A DNA stretch of 64,000 nt from NCBI GenBank assembly GCA_029961685.1, contig JARWKL010000005.1:1178001-1242000 (forward strand), in the 5' to 3' direction. Position numbers and translations under genes: made by a program. The notes beneath the pieces were generated by a model. That model worked only from the letters and a program-made list of their open reading frames with translations, made no database searches and had not been told where the DNA came from. Each line of letters begins with the position of its first letter. Positions within the stretch are counted from its first letter, which is position 1. This document shows, in pieces, positions 13,507 to 25,789 of this stretch. The DNA comes from Aristolochia californica. Lineage: Eukaryota; Streptophyta; Magnoliopsida; Piperales; Aristolochiaceae.

Positions 13507-13682
13507 AGGGTCTGTTTGGAACCCCTAGAGAAAGAAAATAAAATAAAATTTTAACCATTATTAATCTAAAAATAGTTAGTGAAAATGAGATAATGATCAA
13601 ATTCTCATTTTTATTAACTATTTTTGGAAATAATAATGGTCAAATTATCAAAAAAAATTCCATAGGGTTCCAAACAGACCCT
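13507..13682. mobile_element. MITE, 176 bp, with AGGGTCTGTTTGG inverted termini
   Basis: Inverted repeats AGGGTCTGTTTGGAACCC and GGGTTCCAAACAGACCCT bound an AT-rich palindromic interior (GATAATGATCAAATT / AATAATGGTCAAATT). TA lies directly on both sides (13505-13506 and 13683-13684), consistent with a TA duplication. A second copy is at about 29961-30130. The superfamily is not certain: the TA flank suggests Tc1/mariner-like or PIF-like mobilisation. Confidence 0.8.
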
Positions 13683-13689
13683 TAGTATG

Positions 13690-16600
13690 AGCATGATTGC
13701 CCCATTCATTACATCTACATTCTGACTTTACCCGACTGTCACTCGAGAGCTCAACTGCACAAGATCCACAATGAAGATGGTGAAGCCTATCCTCGTCATC
13801 TGAGGGTATGTTTTGGCCAGTCTCACCACACGTTAATCTCTGATAATTATTTTCTACCAATAAAATTATTTTCCTTATTTTTTTACTTTTCTTTTGGTAT
13901 ATTCAAAAATATGATACCATATGTCCCAACCTTACCCATCTACATTAACAAACAATTTTAGTTACCAAACGCAAAATTTATTAAATCAATCACTTTCAAT
14001 CTTACCTTTAGATAATCTAAGTGACATAAATGATTTCAAAGTAGAAGGTTATTTGTTCAATTCTAAATGTATGTAGAACCTTGAATTTTACAAATTCAGC
14101 ATCTAGTCATGAATGATCATGTAAGTTCACACCAAATCCTTTTACTAGAATGACTAATATGATTTTAAAGTATTGGTGCAAAGGTTCCAATGAAGATAAA
14201 GCTAAGAGAATACACATTTCAAATAAATGTACTAATAGACTCATCTCCTTTGGAGAAATATGTAGATTTGAACTGCAAGATTCATTTCTAAATGTAGATG
14301 TGCTTAGGAGTAGTTGTTGAAAGCTTAGAAATTAAGAGTTACATTGTTTGGGGCAAAAACAACTTAAATGGATGAGTTTTCAATGTTAAAAATTTGAACC
14401 TTTAACCTCATAGAGGGATTATATTATTCTTTTGAAAAACTTGATGAAATATTGATTAAAAATTATGAAAAATACTTAATATTTTATTTTTTAGTTGCTA
14501 ATCACATAGACTGGTCATTTGTAGATTTTTAAGACCTATCTTGGTTGAATCGCAGCTCAAAATTTATTAACACAACTTTTCTAGATCACACAGTTTGAAT
14601 GCAGTTTGAGCTGTAAGAACGATTTTATACTATCAAAATTCCTTCTTTCTTTCATTGTTTAACTTATTTGGATTTGCCATTTGAATGTTTAGTTGAATGG
14701 ATCCTTATAATGAATTTTCTCTTTCTTAACAAATCCTTGTCTGGTTGAATGATATCCTAGTGCATTTTTTCTTCTTGTCTTCTAGCCTTCTCTGGGCTGG
14801 TTGTTCGAGTTTTGTCAAACGAATCTACATAGAGAATCTTCTCTCCTATCGTTCGAACAATCTGCTTCATGTGGTTCTGACGAAACAAATCCCTACATCA
14901 CTTACTATGTTTGGCAGTCTTCTGGTCGTTTTTAACATTGGCATGGACCTTTGCTTCCAAGACTTCTAGTTGAAATATTTGAATGCTTGTTAGCAGGTTA
15001 AAATATTTGAATGGTTTGAATTGTCTTCTAGTCTTTGTTGATTGGCCACTTTGACACTTCTTGGTCGGTTGAACAGATGTTTTGCCAACTTTCTTGTTAG
15101 AAGATAAAACCATAGTATAGTGGCATGATATAATTTTCTCTTGATTTTTGTCCATTTTCTCACCCTTCTTAGGGTAAATGGTAATTATGTAATTATAGCT
15201 CATCTCGTTATTATAAATATACAATGAGGGGGATGACTAGTCACATCGCTGAACATAATCCTCCTCTCAATCCCTCTCAATCTCGTTCCTCTCTTCTTCT
15301 TGTCAAACTCTCTCTCTCACTCTCTCTCGTTCTTCTTCTTCTCTCAAACTACTCCACTCTCGATTTTTCCTCCTCTTTCTCTTTCTCATGTGATCGACCA
15401 CCATCATGGGATCCTAAATCCAACATTTTCATATGAATTTTCTTTTACATTTAAGCTCACGCAAATTTCATATTAGTTGCTAAATGTTCGTTATCATTGA
15501 ATTAACTTAATAAGGATCTTGAGACTAACACCTTACTACTTCTAAGTTCACTTCAGTGATGACTAGGTTCAATAAAGGACAATTGTGTTAACACTAGAAA
15601 ATAAAATTACATAAAAACCAATTTCCCTATTGGAGCAATTTTCCCTTCTAAAAAAAGTTCTCTATTTGAAAATATATTTCTATTGGTTTTATTATAATTC
15701 CATGCATTGATGCACGTAACGTATAACAAAGACACGTCCATCGTTGCCTTAATTACTACCTTTGCCATTGACACCGTGACACGTCCACCCGTCCCGTTCA
15801 GAGTGGCGACCACGACACGTCATTTTCCCACTGCTTTTAGACCTTTTTCTCCCGTTCACTCTCCCACGATTCACGAAGGACAGTTTGGCAATTAATTTAT
15901 AAAAAAACCCCTCCCACCATGAACATTAAAATATTTAAAAGATCCCAGTCCTCTGAGAGGATCCCCCTTAGTAATATTTAATCTTTTCTAGGGACAAATA
16001 TGCCGTCCTTTTCTGTAATTTTATTTGTCTTTAAACGCCCTTCGGCCTTCCAGCACGGCCGTCCCTTTCAAACTCTGACACGGGGCCCCACCCGCCAGTC
16101 TGTCCTTGCTTTTTCCCTCGACTTAGATTCTTTACTCGCCGCCGACAGCTGATCTCTATTTGCCACGTGGATGACTCCGTGGTCCTTCTATGTGCTCCCC
16201 ACGTGAAACGTAATATACGCTGCCACGAGGGAAGGAAGAAGTTTCCGTACACGTGTGGGGCATCCAAAGGACCGGTGGATTCACAAAATATGACCCATTT
16301 GTTAACCTGACTCGAACCGGACTTGGCCCAAACCTGACCCGAATTTTAAGTGGTTTTGTACTTTTTTTTTTTCCTGCAGAAGTCCAACTATCTCGTTTTA
16401 CCCGAATCTTCCTCTTTCAAAAGTAAACAAAAACTTAATATAAATATATTTAAATATATTTTATTTTTATTTAAAAAAATAGACTGGGTTTGGGTTTATA
16501 TTTTTTATCCGTTTAATTAAATAGGGCCAGGTAAAGAACAACGAGTTCGGCCGACCCAAATTGAACCTGACCCAGAGATGAGACTGGGAAAGGAAGTAAA

Positions 16601-17190
16601 AGAGGGTGCGTAATGAGCCTTCTGGCGTAGTTTAAAGAAGACCGACGTGGAGGGTAATGAGCTGGCACGTACTTTGAACAGAAGGAGAAAGTTCTTAAAG
16701 AAGGAAACAAATGGAAATATCTTTCTTCTATTTCAAGATAGAGACAAGTGATGTTCCTCATTTACCCCTTGCTTTTACAGAAAACACCAGCTGGGTCCTT
16801 GGTTGGAACGTGGTGGGAACTGGGAGCCGATCAGTGGGAGTTTTTTCTTCATGAAGCGGCTTCCATCTCCGGCCGTAGGATGGAACTTCAACGAACAGAT
16901 TTAAAAGTTGCGATAGACGTTAACGTTACGAATAGTGCATCATTATTATGTTGAGATCAGTTGTACTCCTTCCAGCGGATTGGGTACTAACTTGAAATAA
17001 TAATTTTTATTTTTATTAATTATAAAAAAATTAGAATAGATATTTAAATTAATTTTCTTATTATAATTTACTAAAAATTTAATTTGATGAATTTAAGTCT
17101 CATCACATAAAAATAAGTATTTTATATTTTATAACTAAATAAAAATTCTCAAATAAAAGCAGATATCCCCTTTGTCACAGTTAGGTGGTT
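13690..17190. other. Gene-poor spacer with a TATA-led CT-rich block
   Basis: No convincing gene. At 15209-15216 a TATAAATA box is followed by a strongly CT-rich tract (15255-15400), which can be read as a short Ser/Leu-rich open frame (15224-15436). This arrangement is typical of a decayed LTR, but no matching second LTR or primer site was found. From 15700 to 16280 the DNA is GC-richer and carries ACGT motifs (listed separately). 16290-16600 has GGGTT/AACCC-rich text like that of hAT MITEs. Confidence 0.35.
16164..16255. promoter_or_regulatory. Cluster of three perfect G-boxes (CACGTG)
   Basis: CACGTG occurs at 16164-16169, 16200-16205 and 16250-16255. Three further ACACGTCC/ACACGTCA motifs lie at about 15732, 15777 and 15815. 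In plants CACGTG is the core site for bZIP (ABRE/ABF) and bHLH (PIF) factors. The nearest plus-strand gene starts 3.2 kb away, so the regulated transcript is unknown. The motif density is seen; the function is inferred. Confidence 0.4.
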
Positions 17191-17192
17191 TT

Positions 17193-17685
17193 GGTCCACG
17201 TGGGTTAAGTACTTAGCTTTTCGCACTAAACAGACCGGTCTTTTGGGTTGTATTTACTATATGTTTGATATGGTAATAGAGTTAGGCACCACGTTCCTTG
17301 TTCGAATCTCGACGGAAACGGTCCACCTGGATTAGATACTTGGCTTTCCACACTTAACAGACCGGTTTTTTGGGTTGTATTGGCTAAACGTTTTACACCC
17401 TTTTTAATATCAATAATTTATTTATTTTTATTTATTTATGGTCCACCTGGGTTAGGTACTTGGTTTTTCACACTAAACAGACCGGTCTTTTGGGTTGTAT
17501 TGACTATGCATTTGATATGGTAACAGAGTTAGGTTCCTCGTTCGAATCCTTATGGAAACGGTCCACCTGGGTTAGATACTTGGTTTTTCGCACTTAACAG
17601 ACCGGTCTTTTGGGTTGTATTTGTTAGGCGTTTGACACATTTTCTAATATCAATAATTTATTTATTTTTATTTAATATTTTGAAT
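17193..17685. repeat. Higher-order tandem repeat A-B-A'-B' (about 240-bp period)
   Basis: Four sub-units start with GGTCCAC(C/G)TGG at 17193, 17320, 17440 and 17560. All share ACTTGG, a CAC.(T/C)..ACAGACCGGT block and TTTTGGGTTGTATT. Units 1 and 3 end with ATGGTAAYAGAGTTAGG...GTTCGAATC. Units 2 and 4 end with an AATATCAATAATTTATTTATT tail. So a two-part unit of about 247 bp was duplicated as a whole. The GTTCGAATC stretch resembles a pol III B box, hinting at a tRNA-derived origin. Confidence 0.8.
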
Positions 17686-17689
17686 TAAT

Positions 17690-19463
17690 TTTATCCTCTA
17701 AAATATAAAAGAAAAATTTACATAAATGTCCATACAAAACCAGAAATAAATATTGCTTTAAATGTGTCACTAATGAAGTGACGCGACATTGACAGTCGCG
17801 TGACATAAAAGGTCCGAAACGGGGAGAAAAGGAAATTAATTTCCGCGCATTAACTGTGGATAGTGCGGTCCACTAACAGCTCCTCCATATTTTCAAACTT
17901 TTTTGGGAAACAAATAATTTTCCGAGGAATTCTATTTCATGAAATCTTTCATTAAAAAGTACGATGTGGGACCGGAATCGGACGGCCTAGCTTGAAAGGT
18001 GGATTGAAGGTGCAAACCATGGTTCTCATTATTTTTTAGCTTTTAAGTGGGTTAACCCAAGGGTCAGATTGGGTTTAACCAATTTAACTTAAGTGTGGCA
18101 TGCTTGGACCGGATCGAATGTGGACCTGAACCGGACGGCCAGCTTAAGCTGTAGAGTTAAGTACTCTTAATTAAATATTTGAGATTTTGGGAGTTATTTA
18201 TATATACTTTTAATATTCTCTTGCTTCGCTTTCGAAACACGTCAACTTCGTATTTCGTAATGAAAGCGCGGGAGAGGACATAAACGTTCTTTAAAACTCT
18301 TCACGAGGGTATTACCGTCAGACAAAAGACAGCGGGGTTTATCAGTGTTTTAACTGCAGAGATTTTCCGAGGTTTAATTTCCTTTCTCCGTTTTTGTTTC
18401 CATAATTTTCGTCGTTTTTTAGGGTTTGGTTTACGTTTCTCCCTGCCGGTGCGATTGGATTTTTCTGCTTTCGATAAGAATTCTGAAGCTGGAAGAGATT
18501 TTGAAGTTGGGGTTTCGGTGGTGCTGGACTTCCTAAGTGGTTTGGCGTGATCTTAGGGGGGAGATTTTGTTAAAAGAGGAGAAGAGAGCTTGTTTTCAGG
18601 GCGAAATTGTTGCGAGTTGGGGTTGGGAGAGTCTTTTCGCTCTTTTTCCGGCAGAAATTGGCGGAGGAATGATAAATTTTTGTGAGTGTGTGCAATGTCT
18701 GGGAACTGTTAACGCTTTGAGCTGATATTGCCTGGAAAAGCTGATTGGAAAGGAGAGTGAGAGTGTGGAGGGATGTTTTCAGAGGTTTTTTGGGGAAGGG
18801 TTCAGCTGAGCTTTGCTTTGTTGAGGTTCTGAAGTTGCGTAGTAAGTGTGGCTGTTTGAGTTGCAGATTGTCAAGGTTGGGACTTTCGGTGGGAGAGTCG
18901 TGTAGGAGAATTGTGGAGGGTCAGCGACATTGCTCAATCGGGTTGGTTATGCTTGTTTTGAGAAGCGGGTTGTTTGGTGATTTGGTGTTAGTACGAGTAT
19001 CAGGTAATATCGAGCTTTTAGGGTTTCTGCATTTTGCTGTGGCTTGATCATTATTGAATCTGTTGGTAAGTACAGGGCTTCTGGTCTTGTCTGTGATAAA
19101 TAAAGCCAAAGAACCGATCTAACATTTGTTGGTTGTGGGAGATCTGAGCTGTTTCATAGCGTTTCCTGGCTTTTATGACCGGCATGGTGCTTTTAGATTT
19201 ACGGCTGGAAGTTGATCGAGAATCGATTCTCGGAATAAATTCTTGTAGAAGAAAGCGGACAAAGAAGGGATCTTGGTGTTAAAAGTTATGAAGTTTCAAG
19301 GCTTCGTATTTTTCAGTCAGAGATTTCTTTTTGTTGCAAAGAGCCGTTTAGTTGGGTTTGGTTTCCGTTCCTAAGATCTGGTGGAGTGGGGAGCTGCACG
19401 CCTCGCCTGCGAATGGAACTATCTTGAGATACTCCCCAAAAATCTGTTTGATTTTATTCCCAG
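17690..19463 (+). promoter_or_regulatory. Upstream region and probable 5' UTR intron of the first DUF1191 gene
   Basis: From about 18400 the sequence becomes GT-rich and transcript-like. A strong donor, GTAAGT at 19066-19071, and an acceptor, TTATTCCCAG ending at 19463 immediately before the ATG, suggest a 5' UTR intron of 398 bp. Upstream (17940-18150) there are two copies of a GGACCGGA...CGGACGGCC motif of unknown role. The open frames at 18537-19047 show no family signal and are treated as 5' UTR. Confidence 0.45.
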
Positions 19464-20423
19464 ATGAAATTTTTTTGCGGGTTTCTTGTCCTTCTCTCCT
19501 TTTTTAGTATGGCTTGTTGGTCGCCAAAAGCTACAGGACAATCTCCCGATTCTTCGAGGACAGCTCGAGGCCTCGATGCTATTCTTCAGGATTATGCTTA
19601 CAGAGGAATTCGTCCTCCAAAGACTGGTGTGGTTTATGAAGCTGAACCTCCTGCAAACTTGGCTGGTATAAAACTAGCCGCAATGAGGCTAAGGAGTGGT
19701 AGCTTGAGAAGGAAAGGGGTTGAGAGCTACTTTGAATTTGAAATTCCTGTTGGAGTTGTGGAAAAGCCTTATGTGGAGAGACTTGTATTTGTTTATCAGA
19801 ACTTGGGTAATTGGTCTTCTTCATATTATGATCTTCAAGGTTACAGCTTTATAACCCCTGTGCTTGGTCTCCTTGCTTATGATGCAATCAACTTATCAGC
19901 TAAGAACTTAAGTGAATTAAGTATAAATGCAACAGGGCAACCCATTTCGATCAGGTTTTCAAATGTACTAGCTGTGCAAGGTGGATTTACTCCACAGTGT
20001 GTTTGGTTTGATTTGGATGGTTTGCCTAAATTTACCAATTTGGTATCGAGTGATAATGTGTGTTCCACGTCCAGTCAGGGTCATTTCTGTATTGCTGTGA
20101 ATTCTTCTGCATTTCCTTCACCACCTGTGCAGCCACCCAGTGTAAGTCCACCTCTTCCTCCTAGTTTCAGTCCATCCAAGAAGAGCAATTCTAGAAAGTG
20201 GAAAATCGTTGGTGGAGTGGTCGGCGGGTTTTTGGGTCTGGTGCTCTTGAGTTTACTTTTGGTTTGGGCGCTAAGGAAGAGGCAGAGTAAAAAAATAGCA
20301 CAGATGGAGCAACAGTCAGAAACAGGGGAAGCTCTGAGGATGGCTACGGTAGGGACTAGTAGGGCGCCTGTGGCCATGGGAACCAGGACCCCTCCTGTAC
20401 TAGAGAATGAATATGTTCCTTGA
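19464..20423 (+). CDS. DUF1191 family type I membrane protein
   Basis: A single-exon frame of 319 aa. Residues 1-26 form a signal peptide (F-L-V-L-L-S-F-F-S-M-A-C). Residues 33-212 are the DUF1191 ectodomain with its hallmarks K-L-A-A-M-R-L-R-S-G (70-79), V-Y-Q-N-L-G-N-W-S-S-S-Y-Y (110-122) and T-P-V-L-G-L-L-A-Y-D (131-140). Several N-glycosylation sequons occur (e.g. N117-W-S, N143-L-S, N155-A-T). A Pro/Ser stalk (218-238) precedes one transmembrane helix (247-270) and a 49-residue cytosolic tail ending E-N-E-Y-V-P. Function is unknown. A homologue lies 7.7 kb downstream at 28075-29022. An AATAAA at about 21030 may be a poly(A) signal. Confidence 0.92.
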   Translation: MKFFCGFLVLLSFFSMACWSPKATGQSPDSSRTARGLDAILQDYAYRGIRPPKTGVVYEAEPPANLAGIKLAAMRLRSGSLRRKGVESYFEFEIPVGVVEKPYVERLVFVYQNLGNWSSSYYDLQGYSFITPVLGLLAYDAINLSAKNLSELSINATGQPISIRFSNVLAVQGGFTPQCVWFDLDGLPKFTNLVSSDNVCSTSSQGHFCIAVNSSAFPSPPVQPPSVSPPLPPSFSPSKKSNSRKWKIVGGVVGGFLGLVLLSLLLVWALRKRQSKKIAQMEQQSETGEALRMATVGTSRAPVAMGTRTPPVLENEYVP

Positions 20424-22050
20424 GAAGAAATGGAGTATGGAGGTTGAAAGGGATTCTGGATCACTCTCACTACCACTATTCTTTCATATTACATTGATCT
20501 TTGCTTCTGCAGGAAGAACAGATACGGATCCTTGCCAAAGTGTTTGATATGTACAGATTGAGCTGCCTTTGTTCTTTCTATTTAAGTCGTGTGAAGATGA
20601 GTCTGATCTTGGAGCTACCATTTGTTGAGTTTGTTTCTGCCAGGCGTGTCTTTGAGTTATGCATTCTTTCCTTGTAGTCTGTGTTCAAAATATTTATGGT
20701 CCTCTTCGGGTGGATGTTGGGTTCCTACTATCACGAGGCAATTTCTTCTGATAATCCTGGCTGTGGCAATATTTTGCCCATTATTTGTTTGATTTCTGTA
20801 ATTCTGGAGTGGATCCTGCGAATAAATCTTGAATTTTTATTCAAATTTTTTTCCCTGCAGTGAATGGTGTTGCTTCAGTGCTGAGTTGAGTGAAATTGAT
20901 GAGTTTTTACTGTTGTTTCCATTATATTCTGAGAACAAATTACTCCCAACTTCTCACACTATCTCTGTATTTGCTCAAATTGATCCTTTCTGTGACTGCT
21001 AACAGAATGATTGGTATCCCACCAACTGTAAAAGAAATAAATATGTGATGATATATATATATATATAGAAATTTCATGCTTGTTACTGTGATTTGTTTTG
21101 GACATTCCTTCTTACCAAGGTCACCCCTGTTGTATCAGACCCATTAAATTCAACCAGATGTGGCCATGGGACAGTTTTATAAATTTTCCATGCCTGGAAT
21201 CTCCTATTGGGTTCTAATATAATATATCAAACATTGGTATTCATGTCATATCAGGCATATATGTCTGATTAAAAAGCTAATAAAATATTAATTTGGTGTC
21301 ATCAATCCCAAAACTTGCCAGGTCTCCTCTATTAGAGAATAAATTATTTCTCCTATGATTGGTGTCAAGTTTCTTTCTGAGCTGGGGCAGCAGCTTAACC
21401 TTTACTGACAGCAGCTGATTAATCCCAGAAATGATACTTCAACTCAGCCATCGTTTGCCTTCCTACTTTATGTAAAGCATGCCTGTCTTAGTGACAAACC
21501 AATAACATCAGAGACTTAATTCTTGACAGGAAAGACACCCACCAAACATTATTGCAATTTCATTTAATGGGATAATTGTTATAAATGATATTAAAATCAT
21601 AAAAGAGTTCTTTTTCTTTTTCCAAAATATGCAAAAGAGAAAATTTTGTTCTATACTTGCATATAAACAAACAGATAGAATAATTTCATACCTGGAGTAA
21701 AAATAAATTTATTAATTTATGAAAAAAATCATTTACTTTTTAATGCAAGTAATCTTACTAGTAGTTGGTCAATTAGGAGAGTAAAAATAATTGAAGCAAG
21801 TGGTTACAGAGAGAGCTTTCTCTGCATCAAATTTTAAGAATGACCTCTGATTCAATGATAATAGTTTGTTTTTCATACCTGATTTAAGGCCACAGAGAAT
21901 TCTGCTTTGATTAGGCTTTTTTTTTTTAAAAAAAACTTGTTTGGACTTGGACTTGATTGATTGCATGAATGATTGGGTTCATGATACCCATGTCTAAACT
22001 CAGGCTTGGAGGATGAGACATGGAGACATGTCATGGTTGAGGAAGTTGTT
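20424..22050. other. 3' flank of DUF1191 gene and spacer
   Basis: The first 600 bp are probably 3' UTR, with an (AT)n run at 21051-21066. The rest is AT-rich with no recognised gene or RNA. The short frames at 20681-20863 and 21769-21966 have no family match. Confidence 0.4.
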
Positions 22051-22059
22051 TAAAAGCTT

Positions 22060-24110
22060 GCTTGAAACCTTAAGAAGTCTTTAAAGTACCTTGATATGAA
22101 AACTCAAAGATTACAAAGATAATGAGAAAAAAAAAACATCAATTTGCATAGATTAGGGTTAATCAAGCTTCAAATCAAAATCCATACACAAAATAACATG
22201 TGAAATAATCAAAATAGAAATATTCTAAAGATTTAATAGAAATATTCCAAATTGTTAAATTTCAGCAATAAAAGATATAGGGAAGGCTTTGGCACATTAA
22301 GGAGGCTTCAATACTTGTTGTACATCCAATATCTAGAAGATTTGATACCGATCTCTTTCTTCTTTTTCTCCTTTCTTCTCCTGTTCCCCCAAATTTCTTC
22401 TTATTGCCCACTAGGGCTTTTTCTTTTTCTTTTTCTTTTGCACTTAAAGTCACCCTTTCTCACATGAGGGAGAGAGAGAGAGAGAGAGAGAAGTGGTGGG
22501 GCCTACTTCATGGGTCGGATGCCACACATTACACGTAGCAATTCCACCTTCCAAACCATGATGAGGGTTTATCCCAACATTCCATACCAACCGAACCTAT
22601 TGACAATTCATGTTTCTCCCTTGACACCACCTTTGCATCATGTCTGTGGGGTTCTTATTTGTATGAATTTAAATATCTATAGTCGAGTAAAAAATCAAAT
22701 TAGTGTGTTTTGTTCTAAAATGATTGGTAGCATTCTTACTCAAGTTATCATGATAGCAACTTCATTATCCAATATAATACTTGTTCTTTTTAAAATCTCC
22801 TTTTCTTTAACACTATCTTTTCCTTCCTTTAATACCTTCTTAAAATGATGGTAGTCACTTTTGAAGTGCCCCTTATTGTGACAATAGTAACACTTAAGTT
22901 ACCTTTTTAACTTTAATTTTCCTCTAGACTTCCTACACTTAAGACCTCTTTCTTTTACCTCTCCTTCGAGTCACAAGTGTTTCAGAATGAGATGAATGTG
23001 TTAACTTTCTTCTAGTATGTTTATTCATCAAACTACTCTCATACTACCGAAAGCCTCCCAACTCTCTAATAGAGAACTGGTCAATAAGAGAGTTTGAAGT
23101 TCATTATTTGACATTATTTTCATGCTATCAACTAATTAACAATGTTCTTCAACTCATTGAGGAGTTCGATGATAATAAAAATCATTGTATTGTAACTCAC
23201 AAGTTTTCTTATAAGAAGTGTTTTATTTTCAGCCATCTTTCTTTCGAACAAATCCTCTAATATCTTCTACAATGAATGAACTGTTGTTTCATTTGAGAAC
23301 ATTGAAAAATACTATTCATCGTATGAAACATTCTTAGGTTTTCCACCTTCTATAAGCCCATGTGAATCTCTACAATATAAATAGTCTTCCATATTGGGCT
23401 TTATATGTAATCGAAATTTCTCCTTTTAGACTAATCATCCTACTTGAGATGTTTGTAGGCTATACTTTGGCTTAAACATTGTCTAAAACAACCAAGCACT
23501 GATACCACTTGTTATAGAAAATCAAAGACTTACAAAAACTTTTGTAGAACTACAGATAGTCTGACTCGAGCATTTAAGCAAATACCAAGTGGGAAACCAC
23601 CAAAACAAAATCAAATGAAACAAATCAGCTAAAAAACATACACCAAACATAATCCATAACACATGATTTAACATGAAAAACCCTCCATTGTAGAGGGAAA
23701 AACCACTAAACAACGACTATAAATAACTTCCACTATGTCATAATGGGCCTATAATTTTGCTTCTTTTCAAGGTTTGTCCAAACTTGAGGATTACAAAGAT
23801 AATAGGAAAAAACAACATCTATTTACAAGTAATGAGGTCAATCAAGCTTCAAGTCGACACTCATTCACAAATAATATGAGAAATAATCAAATTGAAAAGT
23901 TAGAAATCACCTTAGACAAGTAAATTTCGATAATAGATGACTGAGAGAAAGCTTTGAGACATCAAATAAGCTTCAATATCTTGCGAATCGGACTAGAAGA
24001 GTTGATATTGATCTCATTCTTCCCTTCCTCTACCCCCTTTTTCCTCTTTTTTCTCTCTTCTTCTCATTTTCTCATTTCCCCCCAAATTTTTTCTTATTGT
24101 GAAAATACTT
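22060..24110 (-). mobile_element. Degenerate LTR/Copia element remnant
   Basis: Two diverged direct repeats, about 22110-22470 and 23790-24110, share ATTACAAAGATAAT, TCAATCAAGCTTCAA and AGCTTCAATA blocks and a pyrimidine-rich end. Between them, the minus strand has a primer-binding-like TGGTATCAGTGC (rev. comp. of 23496-23507), close to the 3' end of initiator-Met tRNA. It also has a gag-like stretch with a damaged CCHC knuckle, C-Y-Y-C-H-N-K-G-H-F-K-S-D-Y (about 22850-22900), whose last Cys is Tyr. Only a gag-sized interior of roughly 1 kb remains; no polymerase domain was seen. A (GA)n run lies at 22468-22491. Confidence 0.6.
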
Positions 24111-25045
24111 TAAAATTTATAATCAGTACAAAAACAATTATCTAAAAAATGAAAATTTGTTACTAGAAATTCCAAAGTTAAAGTCCAAAAATAAAAATAA
24201 AAAAATACAAATCAACCAAAAGGGATAAGTAAGGTTATAATTATAAATTTACATGTCTTGAATAAATAACTTTATTAGGTAATTTTTTTAGGAAAAGTAA
24301 ATATCAATTCTCATTATCTAAAGAAACGATTTCAATTTATTTGTATAATATAAATAATTTTAAACAAGATACATTATAATTATATTTCACTAATTTTGAG
24401 CATATTTATATAAAAAATGAAACTTTCATCTAACAAAGATGATAAAATGCTACTACATTATGATGGTTGATAAAATAAAATCATTCTATATTATCAATTC
24501 ATATTCAAGAAAATACTCATTATACTCAAAACAAACACAAATAATTTCACACTTGATATAAAATAAATAGGGTATAAAATAAAACATATTTTAAATATAG
24601 AGAAATAATTATTCATCTAATAAATATAAAATAATGATTAATGTTTTCATCTCTACATAAAATTAATAGAATAAATATCTCTATATTAGTTATTATCTAG
24701 TTGTTCTAGATAAAGTACATAAACATCAAATGCATTATAAAATTAAATAAAAAATTATACTTATTTGTCTAAGGTGGATAATTAATTATGGTATTTAGTG
24801 ATAAAAATTGTAAAACCTTGTTATATTAAGCAAATAGATTATATATTTCAATCATCAAATTTAAATATAAAAGTTTTTAACAACATGGTTAAGTTGTAGT
24901 CACTATTGCAAAGCCTTCAAACCAAAATGATGAAATAAAAACTCCTCGTTTTGTGGAGTACAATGAGATTAGTTTCGCATGGTGTACAAGGCAAGGATGG
25001 GGTTAGGGAGAAAAACCCATATGAGTTCATGGTTCCGCTTGACCT
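24111..25045. other. AT-rich spacer without recognised features
   Basis: Very AT-rich, many stops in all frames. I see no gene, RNA or bounded repeat. Confidence 0.5.
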
Positions 25046-25049
25046 ATTA

Positions 25050-25610
25050 AAATTAACGATTTACCGTAATTAATATATTAATTTATAATACACTGTAATC
25101 ATTAATTGGTTTAATTATCCAATTAATTAAACCATTAGTTTTTCATTTTGTGTTAATATATTATTAATTAATAATATGTAAATTTTATATATTATGTTAT
25201 TGATAAATTAATATATTTATTTATTTATTATGTATTTTTTATTTTGTATTAAAATAGTGAGTTTTAATTTAAAACTATATCTTATGTTATTAAAAAATAA
25301 TTTATTTATTTATTATATTCACTTATGTTATTTTTTATTTTTTATTAATTTTTAATAAACTATAATCATTAAGTAATATATATATATATATAGTTTTCAC
25401 TAATTATGATATTAATATATTCTAATACTACATGTTAAATCACTTAACCATGTTTCTTTTGGTTAATTATATATTTAGGTTTATGTTCTATTTTAGTATA
25501 TTATAAAAGGTTATCATTCTCTTCTTTATATCATACTTTTCATTTGGGGGCACTAACACTGGAATCTGTTTTCCAGTACACTTAAACTCGTCTACACTAA
25601 AGTGGGGTTA
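25050..25610. repeat. AT-rich dispersed repeat, copy 2
   Basis: Same module order as 1040-1600: repeated TTATTAATT text, ATATTATAAAA, CATTCTCTTC, then GGGGCACTAACACTGGAA and TGTTTTCCAGTACACTT at about 25546-25582. Relatedness to the other copies is read by eye. An (AT)n run is at 25378-25391. Confidence 0.45.
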
Positions 25611-25789
25611 GTCAACTTGAAGTCTGAGATGATCTTCAACCACATGATGCCCTTCAACATTTGAAGTCGTTAGTGGAGCACAGATGACATTTCATCTAGA
25701 TGCAGGGGATGAAGCGGTTCTTCATCTCCACGGTTTAAATTCCTTCATCTCAAAAAAGGCCATATTTGATCTTCTTTGAGATGAAGAAC

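Noticed and set aside
15224..15436. 70-codon frame with a TATAAATA box just upstream
   Set aside because: The frame is mostly Ser/Leu from a CTCT tract and overlaps the likely leader. It looks like LTR or promoter text rather than a protein gene.
17300..17330. tRNA gene suggested by GTTCGAATC
   Set aside because: No acceptor stem or cloverleaf could be folded around it. It belongs to the tandem repeat.
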